NCBI GenBank assembly: GCA_027596195.1
Contig: JADGJG010000114.1
Span: forward strand, 1 to 41,703
Direction: 5' to 3'
Length of the DNA stretch: 41,703 bases
From: Podochytrium sp. JEL0797
Taxonomy: Eukaryota; Chytridiomycota; Chytridiomycetes; Chytridiales; Chytriomycetaceae
A program made the position numbers and the translations under genes. Each line of letters starts with the position of its first letter. The stretch's first letter is position 1. This document shows positions 21,759 through 31,229 of this stretch, one piece after another. The notes beneath the pieces were generated by a model. The model was not told where the DNA came from, did not search any database, and saw only the letters and a list, made by a program, of their open reading frames with translations.

Positions 21759-23182
21759 ATGAGCGACTTGAATTCTGCGCCGCTGCCCCGCGAACAGCTT
21801 CCTCCTTCGCTTCCTCCTCTTTCTTCCTCTGCTTCTTCATCGGGTGGTGCCAATGGCGCAGTGAGTGACTAGTTTAATAGTTTAAAGGGCCACGATCTGA
21901 ACAAGCTTCAGCAGACTCAGTCGTACACGCGCGGCAATAGCGATCACCACAACCTGAATCTGTTGGTCCAAAGCATTCCGCGGTCACCGTCGGGGTGAGT
22001 GGGGACCACTGTTATTTGTTTGAGAGTCCGTTAACCCCTTTTCCACCTTGAATTGACAGTGACGCGGCACAAGGCGAATCGCTGCCCCGGCTTCTCCCGA
22101 AAGAAAAACCACGGCAAACCCACCAAAAGCAACCTCACCTGGAGCAATACTCCCAGTTCCAACAGAGCCTCAAGCTCAAGGAGCAGCAGCAGCAACTCAT
22201 CGAATCGCGTCTCCTCTCCCCCAAAGACAAGGAGTATTCCTCCAAACCGCTGCAACCCGTCCAACAACTCGCCCGCCTCAACATGCCCAAACACGCCTCG
22301 CTCGTCCAGACCCCAGACGGCACCTACTACTCCCAGGACCACGCGTTCCAACCCCCACAGAGCGCAACCTTTGACCCGCGGAGCAGCAGCAGCGGCCACT
22401 ACCACCCGCAATCCCCCTCCGCCCTCCGTGCCCCCCCAAACAGCGCGTACCCATCCACATCCTATCACCAACAAAACCCACCTCCCCAATCCTCATCCTA
22501 CCACCAACAAGGCCCACCGCCCTCTCAACCCCAATCCTCCTACGCTCCCCCACAAACCCCGCAATCCCAATCCCAATCCCAACACTCATATCCACCACCA
22601 ACCCCCTCCTCCCAACACCAACAACAACAACCCCCCCTCCCCGCCCGCCGCGCCTTCCTCCACCTCTTCGAATCCATCTACGACACTGCCGCCGAAGACC
22701 TCCCGCGTCTCGTCACAACCCTCAAAGACCAAATGCGCAAATCCTCGTCTCTGCTTCAAACACTGCAAGCTTCAGGTCAGATGATTGAAGGTCTCGTGCG
22801 CAGCTGTTTTCGAGACATGCAGGTTCAATACGGAGAAAAGTTTGGGGAGGTCGTCAAGGACTTGGAGCGACGGTTGGAGGTGTTGGAGCGGAAAGTGGAA
22901 GCTGGAATCGATCGGAAGGATGAATCGGGGGTTCAGGATCGAAGGGTTGAATCCGGAGTTGCCGAGGATCAAAGGGAACATGTGCGCAGTGGTCAATTCG
23001 AGAGTCGTGGGCCTTCGCATGATTTTACATCGGGACCAAGCAATCCAATGCCCGGTTCCGCGACTCCCGGGTCCGGGCAGAAGCGGAAATTCCATGACGT
23101 CTCCGAAGACGAAGGCCAAGACATGACTGTAATGTTGAAACGTCTGGTAGATCGAATCGAACAGTTGGAAAAGAAACGATGA
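21759..23182 (+). CDS. Q/P-rich coiled-coil protein, unknown function
   Basis: Exons 21759-21860, 21912-21994 and 22060-23182 (51- and 65-bp introns) give 435 residues. The first intron ends at CTTCAG (21911) after a branch-like CTGAAC; a nearer AG would imply a 27-nt intron and was rejected. Order: a Ser/Pro-rich start, a Gln-rich stretch (KLKEQQQQLIES), a long Pro/Gln/Ser/Tyr low-complexity part, a helical domain (LFESIYDTAAEDLPRLVTTL, MIEGLVRSCFRDM), a coiled coil (LERRLEVLERKVEAG), and a final DVSEDEGQDMTVMLKRLVDR helix. No signal or membrane segment. It looks like a nuclear or scaffold protein, but I recognise no family. Confidence 0.75.
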
Positions 23183-23197
23183 TTTGGGATCGAGTTT

Positions 23198-23515
23198 TTA
23201 TTTTTCTGATGCACAAGTAATATTATTCCTCCTTGAGCGCCTTCTCCCCCTAGTCCTCGGTGCAACCACCACAACCGGCGCTCTTCTCACAGGCGCCACA
23301 ACAACCACCCTTGGACGCGCAACTACCGGTTGCATCAAAACCGTCGTGTGCTGCTGTTGAAAGGGTTCCTGCTGCGCCACCGGAACCACACCCACCCCTT
23401 GGACGACGGCCACGGGTTTGGCGCGTTGCCGGAGGCAGAAAAGGACAACTCCGATCAGGAGTGAAATGAGAAGGATGGCAATGAGGACTTCAATGAGGAT
23501 GAGGTACCAGAGCAT
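23198..23515 (-). CDS. small single-pass membrane protein, Val/Pro-rich tail
   Basis: 105 residues from ATG at 23515. A membrane helix occupies residues about 4-28 (WYLILIEVLIAILLISLLIG) with almost no lumenal part. The cytoplasmic tail has Gln-rich and PRVVVVAP / APVVVVAP repeats and a basic end (RGRRRSRR). The repeats match the LysM protein at 7823-8302 although the genes are otherwise unrelated. A TATA-like ATAAATA lies on the minus strand at 23540-23534, very close to the start. First of eight small membrane protein genes on this strand. Confidence 0.65.
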   Translation of the reverse strand: MLWYLILIEVLIAILLISLLIGVVLFCLRQRAKPVAVVQGVGVVPVAQQEPFQQQHTTVLMQPVVARPRVVVVAPVRRAPVVVVAPRTRGRRRSRRNNITCASEK

Positions 23516-23605
23516 TTGGTTTGGGGAAAGGAATATTTATGGCCCACTTTATCACGCAGAACGATGACCAGTCAACCCCTCGCTGTCCCTTCTCCTTCTT
23601 TAATT

Positions 23606-23815
23606 TTAATCACAACGCGATGACTCAGAATACGGCGGTGGCATCTCTTGAAGCGAAATATGAGGGATCGGCGGGGGCTCCAGAGAGTGTTCTCTCACGA
23701 AAACGGCAGCGTGCGACAGACTACAGAGTCCAACACAAACAAGAACCAGCGATACAAAGGCTGCAATAGTAGCAAACACGGCAAAGAGATGAACGAGGAC
23801 GATCGACGCGTCCAT
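23606..23815 (-). CDS. small single-pass membrane protein with PPxY motif
   Basis: 69 residues from the ATG at 23815 (MDASIVLVHL); an in-frame ATG at 23848 is an alternative. One membrane helix (VHLFAVFATIAAFVSLVLVC) is followed by a short tail ending EMPPPYSESSRCD. PPxY is the classical ligand of WW domains, such as those of NEDD4/Rsp5 ubiquitin ligases. A TATA-like ATATATT lies at 23844-23838. No recognised family; grouped with its neighbours by size, topology and motif. Confidence 0.6.
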   Translation of the reverse strand: MDASIVLVHLFAVFATIAAFVSLVLVCVGLCSLSHAAVFVREHSLEPPPIPHISLQEMPPPYSESSRCD

Positions 23816-23983
23816 GTGTGAATTCCGAGGGGGTGGGAATATATGCAACTTTATTTGCTCCGATGCTCGTCGATCCCTTCTCCCACCCCTTTAAGCATTT
23901 AAGAGAAGCCGAATAGATTTCGCGTGATCCGTTATATTATCGCAATGCGCAGATTACTTTCGAATGCAAAACAAATAAATAAC

Positions 23984-24409
23984 TCACGCGCCTCCCGCTT
24001 TCTCCCGACCAACTGCCTCATCTCCACCAGCTTCCCCATTCCCTTCATGCACCAGCGGTTGACCAGCTGCAGAATGACCATCGCGATGCTCGTCAAGAAC
24101 AGAATTGTGCGAAACCAAGTTGCTGTCCACTTCACCAGCCGCCCGATCCCCACCATCCGCCCCATTCCCCACATGCACGACTCTTTCAACAGATTCAGAA
24201 TTAACATCACCGGGTTCCTCGAAAAGAATTCTGTCAGAATCCAAGTGGTTATCCACTTCAACAGGTGCCACGATACCCACAAGCACAACATCAGGCACCC
24301 TGCTGCGATTCCACGAGATAATACATATGGCGGCAATCAGGAGGAAGAAGGCGACGGGGAACAGGGCGGCGATGAGAATGTGTCCAATGTCGGTGGTGGT
24401 GGATTCCAT
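23984..24409 (-). CDS. small single-pass membrane protein, acidic tail
   Basis: 141 residues. A short N-terminus (MESTTTDIGH), a helix (ILIAALFPVAFFLLIAAICI), then an Asp/Glu/Val/Gly-rich hydrophilic tail with no PPxY. TATAAA lies at 24444-24439 on the minus strand, 30 bp before the ATG, which supports a real promoter and this start. No family recognised. Confidence 0.55.
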   Translation of the reverse strand: MESTTTDIGHILIAALFPVAFFLLIAAICIISWNRSRVPDVVLVGIVAPVEVDNHLDSDRILFEEPGDVNSESVERVVHVGNGADGGDRAAGEVDSNLVSHNSVLDEHRDGHSAAGQPLVHEGNGEAGGDEAVGREKAGGA

Positions 24410-24535
24410 GATGTTTTTTTGTTTTGGACGACACGCGATTTATAGACTTCCATTTATTGTTTCTTATGATGTCCGTACTTTTTTCTTATTCCATTATCAA
24501 CCAAATCAAAAAAAAAACGAAATACGAAATGTTGA

Positions 24536-24943
24536 TTAAAATCGCCGCAGCACCCCTTGCTCTGCAATAGGACTCGCACAAGCCACAACTTCCTCCAATT
24601 CATGCCCACCCGACTCATTCTCTGAGTCCTTTCCCCCAGTTTCAATCCGCTGGATTTTAGGATACGCCGGCGGCATCGTCGCCTGCCTCATAGGCAACGT
24701 ATACGCCGGCAAAGTCGGCACCCGATCCGGCCGCATATTCACCCTCGCCGACTCCCGCGCCGCCACCAAAACCATCTCTTGATCAGACGCTTCCGCCGAT
24801 TCCCGGGCTCGCCAGCACAGTCTCGAGTAGTAGATGCAGATGCACACAAACAGGGCAAATAAGGCAACGACTAAGAGTGAGTTGTACAGTTCGGTAGGAG
24901 AAATGGCCGGAGGCAATTGGCTGTTGGCGGATGCGTCGGACAT
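24536..24943 (-). CDS. single-pass membrane protein, PPAY/LPAY paralogue A
   Basis: 135 residues from ATG at 24943. Order: MSDASANS, a Pro-containing stretch, a helix (LYNSLLVVALFALFVCICIY), a basic stop-transfer (RLCWRARES), then a tail with ASDQEMVLVAARESARV, VPTLPAYTLPMRQATMPPAY and an acidic run. The C-terminus is EQGVLRRF. Clear paralogues lie at 25635-26024 and 30309-30728. The conserved PPxY and PxY motifs and the aromatic C-terminus suggest cytosolic partners, by inference WW-domain ubiquitin ligases. Conservation of frame and motifs across three diverged copies argues that this is a real gene. Confidence 0.75.
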   Translation of the reverse strand: MSDASANSQLPPAISPTELYNSLLVVALFALFVCICIYYSRLCWRARESAEASDQEMVLVAARESARVNMRPDRVPTLPAYTLPMRQATMPPAYPKIQRIETGGKDSENESGGHELEEVVACASPIAEQGVLRRF

Positions 24944-25179
24944 CAATTTTTTTTACGCAGAGATAGCAATTTTGGATTCGTATCACCATGGCAGTGCAAC
25001 GGCGCCGCGTGTCTCATTTGAAATGAGGAAAAAGAAAAAAAGAACAGGCTCCCTCACCGCCGGCCACCACTTGAAAGACGGCGGCATCTGGAACGGCGCA
25101 AAAGTCAATATGCCCGCGGCAAGCTTTCTGCACCCTTTTCGGGCACAAATCCTGCTGAGTTTTATTGCTTTCTATACTT

Positions 25180-25500
25180 GCTGTGAAGGGAGGGCCAACA
25201 CTGCGGCAAAACCTTTCCACTACACAGAGTTACCGTCTCCAGTTTCTCGCCTTCTCATACACAGGACAACTGCGCCATTTTCGATTCCGTCAACCCCAAG
25301 GAGTATTGCGTTGGTCCCCATGGCACACCGCGATTTACAGTTTTAAATCAACTTCCGCAGCTTTGAAAGCGTGTGGTGCTTTCGCATTCTCGGTGACGCG
25401 CGATCGCGTGTATCGGGTTCGATGGTCAATGGTGACACTGTCTACGCAAGGTGAAGGGGCGTGGAGTTCATGTGTGGTCTTTCGGGCTTGAAAAGTGAGC
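25180..25500 (+). pseudogene. relic of receptor C-terminal domain
   Basis: HFRFRQPQGVLRWSPWHTAI is encoded at about 25260-25340. After a frameshift, NFRSFESVWCFRI follows at 25349-25390. These correspond to RFRQQKMLLRWSEW and MRSFKKVWCYRV in receptors R2 and R4. No 7TM sequence is present. At the DNA level the block GTCAACCCCAAGGAGTATTG (from about 25289) is nearly identical to the relic at 36.9 kb, so both derive from one lost receptor type. Confidence 0.65.
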
Positions 25501-25634
25501 ACGTAGCGCTTGAATTTTAGAGGAGGGAAAGGTCGCCGCGTGTGGGCCGTTGCGATCATTCACAACCAATTAAATTAAGGTTGTTTATCTCCATTCATCC
25601 TTTGACGCAATAAATCCGAAATACAAAAACTTGA

Positions 25635-26024
25635 TTAATATCGCGCCAGAACCCCTTGCTCTGCAACAGGACTCACACAAGCCACAACTTCCTCCAACTC
25701 ATCTATTTCCTCTCCCCCATTTTCAATCCGCGGGGTCTCAGGATAGGGCGGCGGCATCGTCGCCTGCCTCATAGGCAGCGTATACGCCGGCAAAGTCGGC
25801 ACCCGATCCGGCCGTCTGTCCACCCTCGCCGACTCCCTTGCCGCGACCAGAAACATCTCTTGATCAGACGCTTCCACCGATTCTTGGACCTGCCGCCACA
25901 TTCGTGCGGCGTAGAAGCAGAGGAACACAAACAGGCCAAAGAATGCAATGACGCCGAGTGTGCTGTACATTTCGGCAGGAGTGAGGGATGGAGGCGGTGG
26001 GCTGTTGGCGGATGAGTCGGACAT
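25635..26024 (-). CDS. single-pass membrane protein, PPPY paralogue B
   Basis: 129 residues from ATG at 26024. It has the same plan as its neighbour at 24536: MSDSSANSPPPPSLTPAEMY, a helix (LGVIAFFGLFVFLCFYAA), ASDQEMFLVAARESARV, RRPDRVPTLPAYTLPMRQAT followed by MPPPYPE, then an acidic segment and the C-terminus EQGVLARY. The PPPY core and the terminal motif are kept. It is 690 bp from copy A, separated by a receptor-domain relic; the hAT remnant lies upstream. Confidence 0.75.
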   Translation of the reverse strand: MSDSSANSPPPPSLTPAEMYSTLGVIAFFGLFVFLCFYAARMWRQVQESVEASDQEMFLVAARESARVDRRPDRVPTLPAYTLPMRQATMPPPYPETPRIENGGEEIDELEEVVACVSPVAEQGVLARY

Positions 26025-26156
26025 GAGGGTGATTTTTGGGGTCAAATGGAGATGCGAAATTCCGTTCCGCCGGCATATCATAGAGGAAGGAGAGAAGAGA
26101 AAAAAGAGACGGATCCCTCTCTGCTTCCGATTATACTTGTACAAACATCTGACAAT

Positions 26157-26875
26157 CAGGGTTGGGACCCCTGCCGTTTTTTGCTTTTACGTTTTAACGT
26201 TTTTTGGTTAAAACGGCACGATGGATTATCGTTTTTACCGATATTTCATGTGTCACCAGCTGAGTGGTTTACGGCAGCCGGTTTCTCATCGAGAGGTTTG
26301 CGAGTTCGAGACCGTTCCGACGAATGCTGAAATTATTTTTCTATTCTCGGGTCACCCGTGACCCACTCGTGACCCGGCTCGGAGAATTTCGGTCATCTAT
26401 AAATATTCGGAAAGCCCTTTTTTCTTTTTTTTTGTTTGTGCGGTGGGATGTCGTTTCAGTTTTGGAAGGAGAAGCAAAGTGAGGGCCGATTCCCTCGACT
26501 CTCAATCCTGCCGATACGAGTATTTTCGAATGGTCGCATCAAGCGCTGTGGTCGCATCAAGCGCTGCGTCAGAGCGAACTTCTTCCTGTTTGGATTCATT
26601 CATTCAAATCTGCGGAACCGGTTGGTAAAGGAAAGGGTCAAAAAACTGGTGTTCATAAAGCAAAACAACCCGTATTTTCGTCGTGTGGAGACGATTGCCA
26701 CTTTGGAGGATGAGGGAGAGGATGGGGATGATGAATGTGATGATGAGAGTGCAAACTGGGGTCTTTTTTAATACAATTAAAGTTTTGCTGTTTTGCCTGA
26801 AAAGGAACAAACTTTGTGTCCGCATGGGAAAAAACGCCAAAAACTTGAGCGTTTTAGCGTTTTTTGCGAACCCTG
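26157..26875 (+). mobile_element. hAT-type transposon remnant (719 bp) with 8-bp TSD
   Basis: The element begins CAGGGTT (26157) and ends AACCCTG (26875) and is flanked on both sides by the identical octamer CTGACAAT (26149-26156 and 26876-26883). An 8-bp target duplication and CAGGG termini are hallmarks of hAT transposons. Subterminal CGTTTT/AAAACG repeats occur at both ends, including the perfect pair CGTTTTAAC (26190-26198) / GTTAAAACG (26207-26215). Inside, 26436-26771 reads FWKEKQ...FPRLSILP...RVFSNGRI...RNRLVKERVKKLVFIKQN, matching the C-terminal dimerisation region of hAT transposases in order. It is an internally deleted copy with no complete transposase. It inserted 9 bp before the possible start codon of R4. 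Confidence 0.8.
26257..26340 (+). other. tRNA-like A-box/B-box pair
   Basis: CAGCTGAGTGG (26257-26267) fits an RNA polymerase III A box. GTTCGAGAC (26304-26312) fits the B-box consensus GWTCRANNC. A T-run follows at 26336-26340. The acceptor and T stems do not pair, so this is not a functional tRNA. It is a tRNA pseudogene or tRNA-derived piece inside the hAT remnant, or chance. Confidence 0.3.
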
Positions 26876-26892
26876 CTGACAATCTTCTCGAA

Positions 26893-29800
26893 ATGCTTTT
26901 TGCAAGTCTGTGGCGCGATATGCTGAACGCACTGCTAGTACTGCTACTGTTGGCCATTAAAGCCAACAGCGCGCCAGTCAATATCACGCTCGGGATGATC
27001 CAATGGTACTGCTACAACTACAACGCGATCGTCACCAATTCAATCGTGACAAACTACACAACGCGTTATGACCCCACCATCTACAACCTCGCCGCGAAAT
27101 CCGGCTTCGTATACCTCAACGACATTTCAGTCCTCGCCGCAATCGAAATGGTGAACCGAGAGCCAAAAATCCTCCCGGGTGTGACCGTAAATCTCAAAAG
27201 ATTTACCGATTGTGGGGAATACGTGCCGAAACTGACTCACAACCTCGGTCAATTCACTTCCGGGTACGCTTCCGCAGCCACATCGAACGCTGTGATCGAC
27301 GCCGTGGACGTGATTGGGGTCGTTGGGTACGAATACTCGACGATGGCGTTGAGTCCAGCCGAACAGTTTTCGCAGTATCAGATACCCTATGCGTCGTTTG
27401 GTTCCACTTCTCCAAGTCTTTCAAACAAAAACAATTATCCGTATTTTTGGCGACCATTGACTTCGGCTGGGTTGGGAAAACACGTTTATCAGCTGTTGAA
27501 ATATTGGGGAGTGAAAAGATACGCGATCATATTCCAGAAAGATGATAATATGAGCATGCAGTGTACGTGGGCTATATTTTTTTTGGCAGTCGTTGAACGA
27601 TATGAACAGTCGCAAAGGACATCATCAAAGCAATGACACAAGCCGGAATGACGCTTTTGCAATCTGTCGGCGTTGAAACCGCTATGTCGAAGGACTCGTT
27701 AACGTACGCGTCGGCGGTGCTCCACCAAGTGGATGCTCGCTACATTATCATGCTGGGATTGCCACCGTTCCTTACAGGAGTTTATACAAGCATGGCTGCA
27801 GCCGGTTTAGTGGGTCCTGATTTCGTTTGGATATCGCACGATTCTGCTTCCACGTTCGGAAGAGAGATTGCCTTATGTTGAGTTAACATTTATGTTTCAT
27901 CCATTCTTTTCTATTCTCCTGTCTCGTCATTTATCAGCTATATTTTTAATAGTGCAAGCAACACAGTACGCCATCTTTGAAAAGTACCCCGGATTGATCA
28001 TGTTTTACAACCCAAATCCGAACACGACCACCGCTCTCCAATACAAGTGGTACGAAATCGTGCTGGAATTGATGCAAGTCACGAGCTCCCAATTCAGCTT
28101 CCAATGGTTTGGGAATCAAGGGCTTGAACCCAACTTTGATTGTGTGATGATGATGCTGTTGGGGTTCGACAAGGTGATGTCCGACAATTTCGATCTGGCT
28201 TTTCATCTTCTAATTGACTGACACCAAAACGAAGATTTTGAAGAGTAACTCGTCATTCACACCATCAATGCTCGCATCGCGTGAATTGCAAGGCCAGATG
28301 AATTTCGCCGCATTCCAGAATTTGAGCTACAACGGCTTGACGGCTCAACCAGTTGTGTTGAATCAATATGGAGACTTGAATTTGCCTTATACAGTAGCAT
28401 ATTTCAATGGAAATTATTTGAATTCGACTGGTAAGAGAAACCACGCAGCTTCTTGTTCCTTTTTTGCACTTTGTCCTCACTCCGTCAATTTCAATAGTGT
28501 TTGGATCAACAGACCTCTTCGGGACTTCATTCTCTTACATAAACTCAACCACATTGCCGATATTCTGCGGAGGTAATTGATATTCGCTTGTGTGACGCAG
28601 GTCGATTTTTTACTCGCACTTAACAGGCTCGTCGATTCCACCTCCCGACGGCCCCCCTCAGGCCACACTTCGGGAATATAGCCTCCAAAACATTCAAGGA
28701 CAAACATCTGCAGCACTTGGAATTATTGGACTCTTGACTGGGGCATTGATGGTCGGATATCTCATAGTCGAGCAACTCAGCCGAACAAGGAAAAACAAAA
28801 AGAAAAACTTTGAGCCCGTGATACTCGTGCTTGGCTGTATGCTTGGATACTCTTCGATTTTGGTGAGTCTGGCAACACCAAGTCCGCCAATGTGCCGCGG
28901 AAAACAATTTCTCCTCGTTGTGGGATACGCGACTGTTTTGGCGATGCTCATGTGCAAAAACTTTGTACTGATTCGTCTATTTGGGATGCCGCAAAACCGC
29001 GGGAAGGAGGGCGCTGCAAGACTCGTGGTGTTGACTAGAATCGCCGCGTTTGTATTGGTAACTCTTGACGCGTTGTTGTTATCCTTTGCCTTTGCGTCCG
29101 GAGACAAATCCATCACTTCGCTGGTCACAACAGACACCACTTACTTCTACTCTTGTGTTTCTACGAACCCGAGAACCTCAGCCCTCACCATCATCACACA
29201 AATCTACAACTTTGGACTCTTTGCTGCTTTCATCGGCATAATTTCCCAGTTGCACGTGGTACACGACGAATACTACAACGAAAGCGACGCGCTGAGAATC
29301 GTAGCGTTGGGAATTGCATTCGGCTACGCGCTCATGTACATTACAGCAGGAAACGGCACAGACTTCAACATATTCTTAAAGCAAGATATTGTGGTTTTTA
29401 TCGTGTGCTCTGTCCTTCTCCTTACGATAATTGGCCAGAGAGTTCTTGTCCAATTGTATTTAACTACACTGAGTGTACGAAAGACAGCCTTGCGATTCTT
29501 CAAAACCGCGTTCTTACGCCCCACCAGTACGACCGATTCCATTGGTGACAAAACTATTGATGCCAAGAATATGGATGAGAGCAACGCACCGGAGAAGAAT
29601 TTCGCGCAAATGTCGCCACCAGCTATTGCGCCCAGAAAGGGCCCAAGAATATCGAGCGTTCGCCTTTCAACCAGCGGCCGCGAGGCTCGCCCCAGCGTTC
29701 GCCGCACAATCATGAACAATCGAAAGCCGGTCTTGCTACGCGTGCAGAACAAGGGAGGACTCTTGCGCTGGTCTAAATGGTCGCTCGTTCTTGTAGATAT

Positions 29801-30011
29801 GCAATCCTTAAATGGAAGAAAATGGTTGACGATGCGCAGCTTCAAGAAAGTCTGGTGTTACCGGGTGCATATTCACACCCACGTGGAGGAATCAGAATCA
29901 GTCGTGATTTTGACAACCAATGCGGGTAGCAGATTAGAACTTGAGTTTGAGTCAAATACGGCAGTATCGCAGTTTATTGAGATGTATAGGCGTTTGGAGG
30001 TGGAAGGCTGA
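26893..30011 (+). CDS. GABA-B-type class C GPCR, R4 (divergent, with signal peptide)
   Basis: Exons 26893-27562, 27610-27876, 27953-28173, 28235-28430, 28498-28572 and 28627-30011 give 937 residues. Exon 3 could also begin at 27938. The start is at 26893 or 26920. The signal peptide MLNALLVLLLLAIKANSAPV leads into VNITLG, the point where R1-R3 begin. It has a venus-flytrap ligand domain (GVTVNLKRFTDCGEYVP, NNYPYFWRPLTSAGLGKH), the GSSIPPPDG linker, seven helices, a basic linker, and the shared C-terminal domain (GGLLRWSKWSL, QSLNGRKWLTMRS, KVWCYRV). Some introns differ from R1-R3: it has extra ones at 27877 and 28174, and lacks the one before YNG. The last intron before GSSIPPPDG is shared but has a standard GTAATT donor. 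Ligand unknown. Confidence 0.85.
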
Positions 30012-30308
30012 TTTTTTTATTTAGCTCTCTACTTTCGATCGAAATAGATCTTAGAAAATAAAAAACGCGCGCTTTTCAACAGCAAGTGCGCGAGCTGTAG
30101 GTGGCAGACGTCAGAGCAATCACCTCTTGGGAGACAGTGGATCACTTTGCGCAGCTACAAGAATGTCATAAAAAATGTAAAACGAAAAAAGGGAAGAGGG
30201 TGGAAGGCTGCTTCCCAATATTCTACCATTTCTTAATTCTACCCCTTCTTTTTATTCTTCCTCGTTCCTTTAATTTTAACCCAATAAATATGAAATGCGA
30301 AAAGTTGA

Positions 30309-30728
30309 TTAAAATCGCTCCAGAACTCCTTGCTCTGTAACAGGACTCGCACAAGCCACTACATCCAACCGATGCCCCTCAAACTCATGCCCACCTGACT
30401 CCTCCTCTGAATCCTGTTCCCCAGTCTCAATTTGCGTCTCAGGATACGGTGGCGGCATCGTCGCCGGCTGCCGCATGGTCAACGTATACGCCGGCAAAGT
30501 CGGCGACCGATCAGGCTCCCTCTCCAACCTCTGAGTCTCCCTTGCGGCGACCAAAAACATCTCTTGATCGGAGGCGTCTGCCGATTCTCGGGCTCGCCGG
30601 CACAGTCTCGAGTAGTACATGCAAAGGCACACAAGCAGACCAAATAAGGCAATGAGTAAGAGCGAGTTGTACATTTCGGCAGGAGAAAGGCCCGGAGGCG
30701 GTGGGCTGTTGGCGGATGAGTCGGACAT
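30309..30728 (-). CDS. single-pass membrane protein, PPPY paralogue C
   Basis: 139 residues from ATG at 30728. It follows the plan of copies A and B: MSDSSANSPPPPGLSPAEMY, a helix (LLLIALFGLLVCLCMYYS), DQEMFLVAARETQRLE, SPTLPAYTLTMRQPATMPPP followed by YPE, an acidic stretch, and the C-terminus EQGVLERF. It lies on the other side of R4 from A and B, so duplication spanned or flanked R4. Its upstream sequence also matches that of copy A. Confidence 0.75.
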   Translation of the reverse strand: MSDSSANSPPPPGLSPAEMYNSLLLIALFGLLVCLCMYYSRLCRRARESADASDQEMFLVAARETQRLEREPDRSPTLPAYTLTMRQPATMPPPYPETQIETGEQDSEEESGGHEFEGHRLDVVACASPVTEQGVLERF

Positions 30729-31229
30729 CAATTTTTTTTAGGGGGTCAACTGTGGAGACAGCGATTTTTTTGGATATCATGGCGGCGCAATGGCGACGTG
30801 TCTCATTACAAATGAGGGAAAAGAAAAAAATGATAAAGAGCAGAAAATTGCAAGATTATGATTTGTGTCGGCTGTCCGTTTTTCTGACAGAAATCCTGTC
30901 GAGGTTTGTTGCTTTCGAAACCTGCTGTAAATGGACACGCAGCCGACTGCCAAAGCGCAAATGAATTCAAGTATTCCATAGCGTACTCTCTTTTCTTCAT
31001 TCTTCGTTTTTGCTGTGTAATCATGTGGTAATCTTGGCCCGCCTGGATGAGAAAGATAAGAAAAAAAGACACAAATTCTCGCCCGACACCCCCCTAAAAA
31101 AATTTCATGCTGAACTAAAAGAAATCGCCCATTGCGGATCCCACCCATTCCTGAACCCCGCATATCACAGTTTAATTTATTTTGCTTCTTACACGCGATT
31201 TTTGAAATGTTTCCCGATGCTGCGATTAT
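30729..31229. repeat. upstream block shared with paralogue A
   Basis: Upstream of copy C, the sequence at about 30730-30940 matches that upstream of copy A (24944-25190). Shared pieces are an A/T-rich run, ATCA(C/T)CATGGC, GTGTCTCATT, AAATGAGG followed by A-rich sequence, and AAATCCTG. Read on the minus strand, both copies also encode a similar peptide (PFTASIESNKTQQDLC against PFTAGFESNKPRQDFC). The block may be a conserved promoter/5' UTR or an unrecognised upstream exon. Nothing else is seen to 31229. Confidence 0.45.

Noticed and set aside
21861..21887. A 27-nt intron (GTGAGT...TTAAAG) in the Q/P-rich coiled-coil gene
   Set aside because: A better acceptor CTTCAG at 21911 with a branch-like CTGAAC gives a normal 51-bp intron in the same phase.
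22053..22784. 243-codon Pro/Asn/Thr-rich frame
   Set aside because: Out-of-frame reading of the low-complexity part of the Q/P-rich coiled-coil gene.
26257..26340. Functional tRNA gene
   Set aside because: A and B boxes are present but acceptor, anticodon and T stems do not pair; kept only as a tRNA-like relic.
26683..26892. R4 N-terminal extension running through the end of the hAT remnant
   Set aside because: The in-frame codons are transposon terminal sequence; the signal peptide begins at 26893 or 26920.
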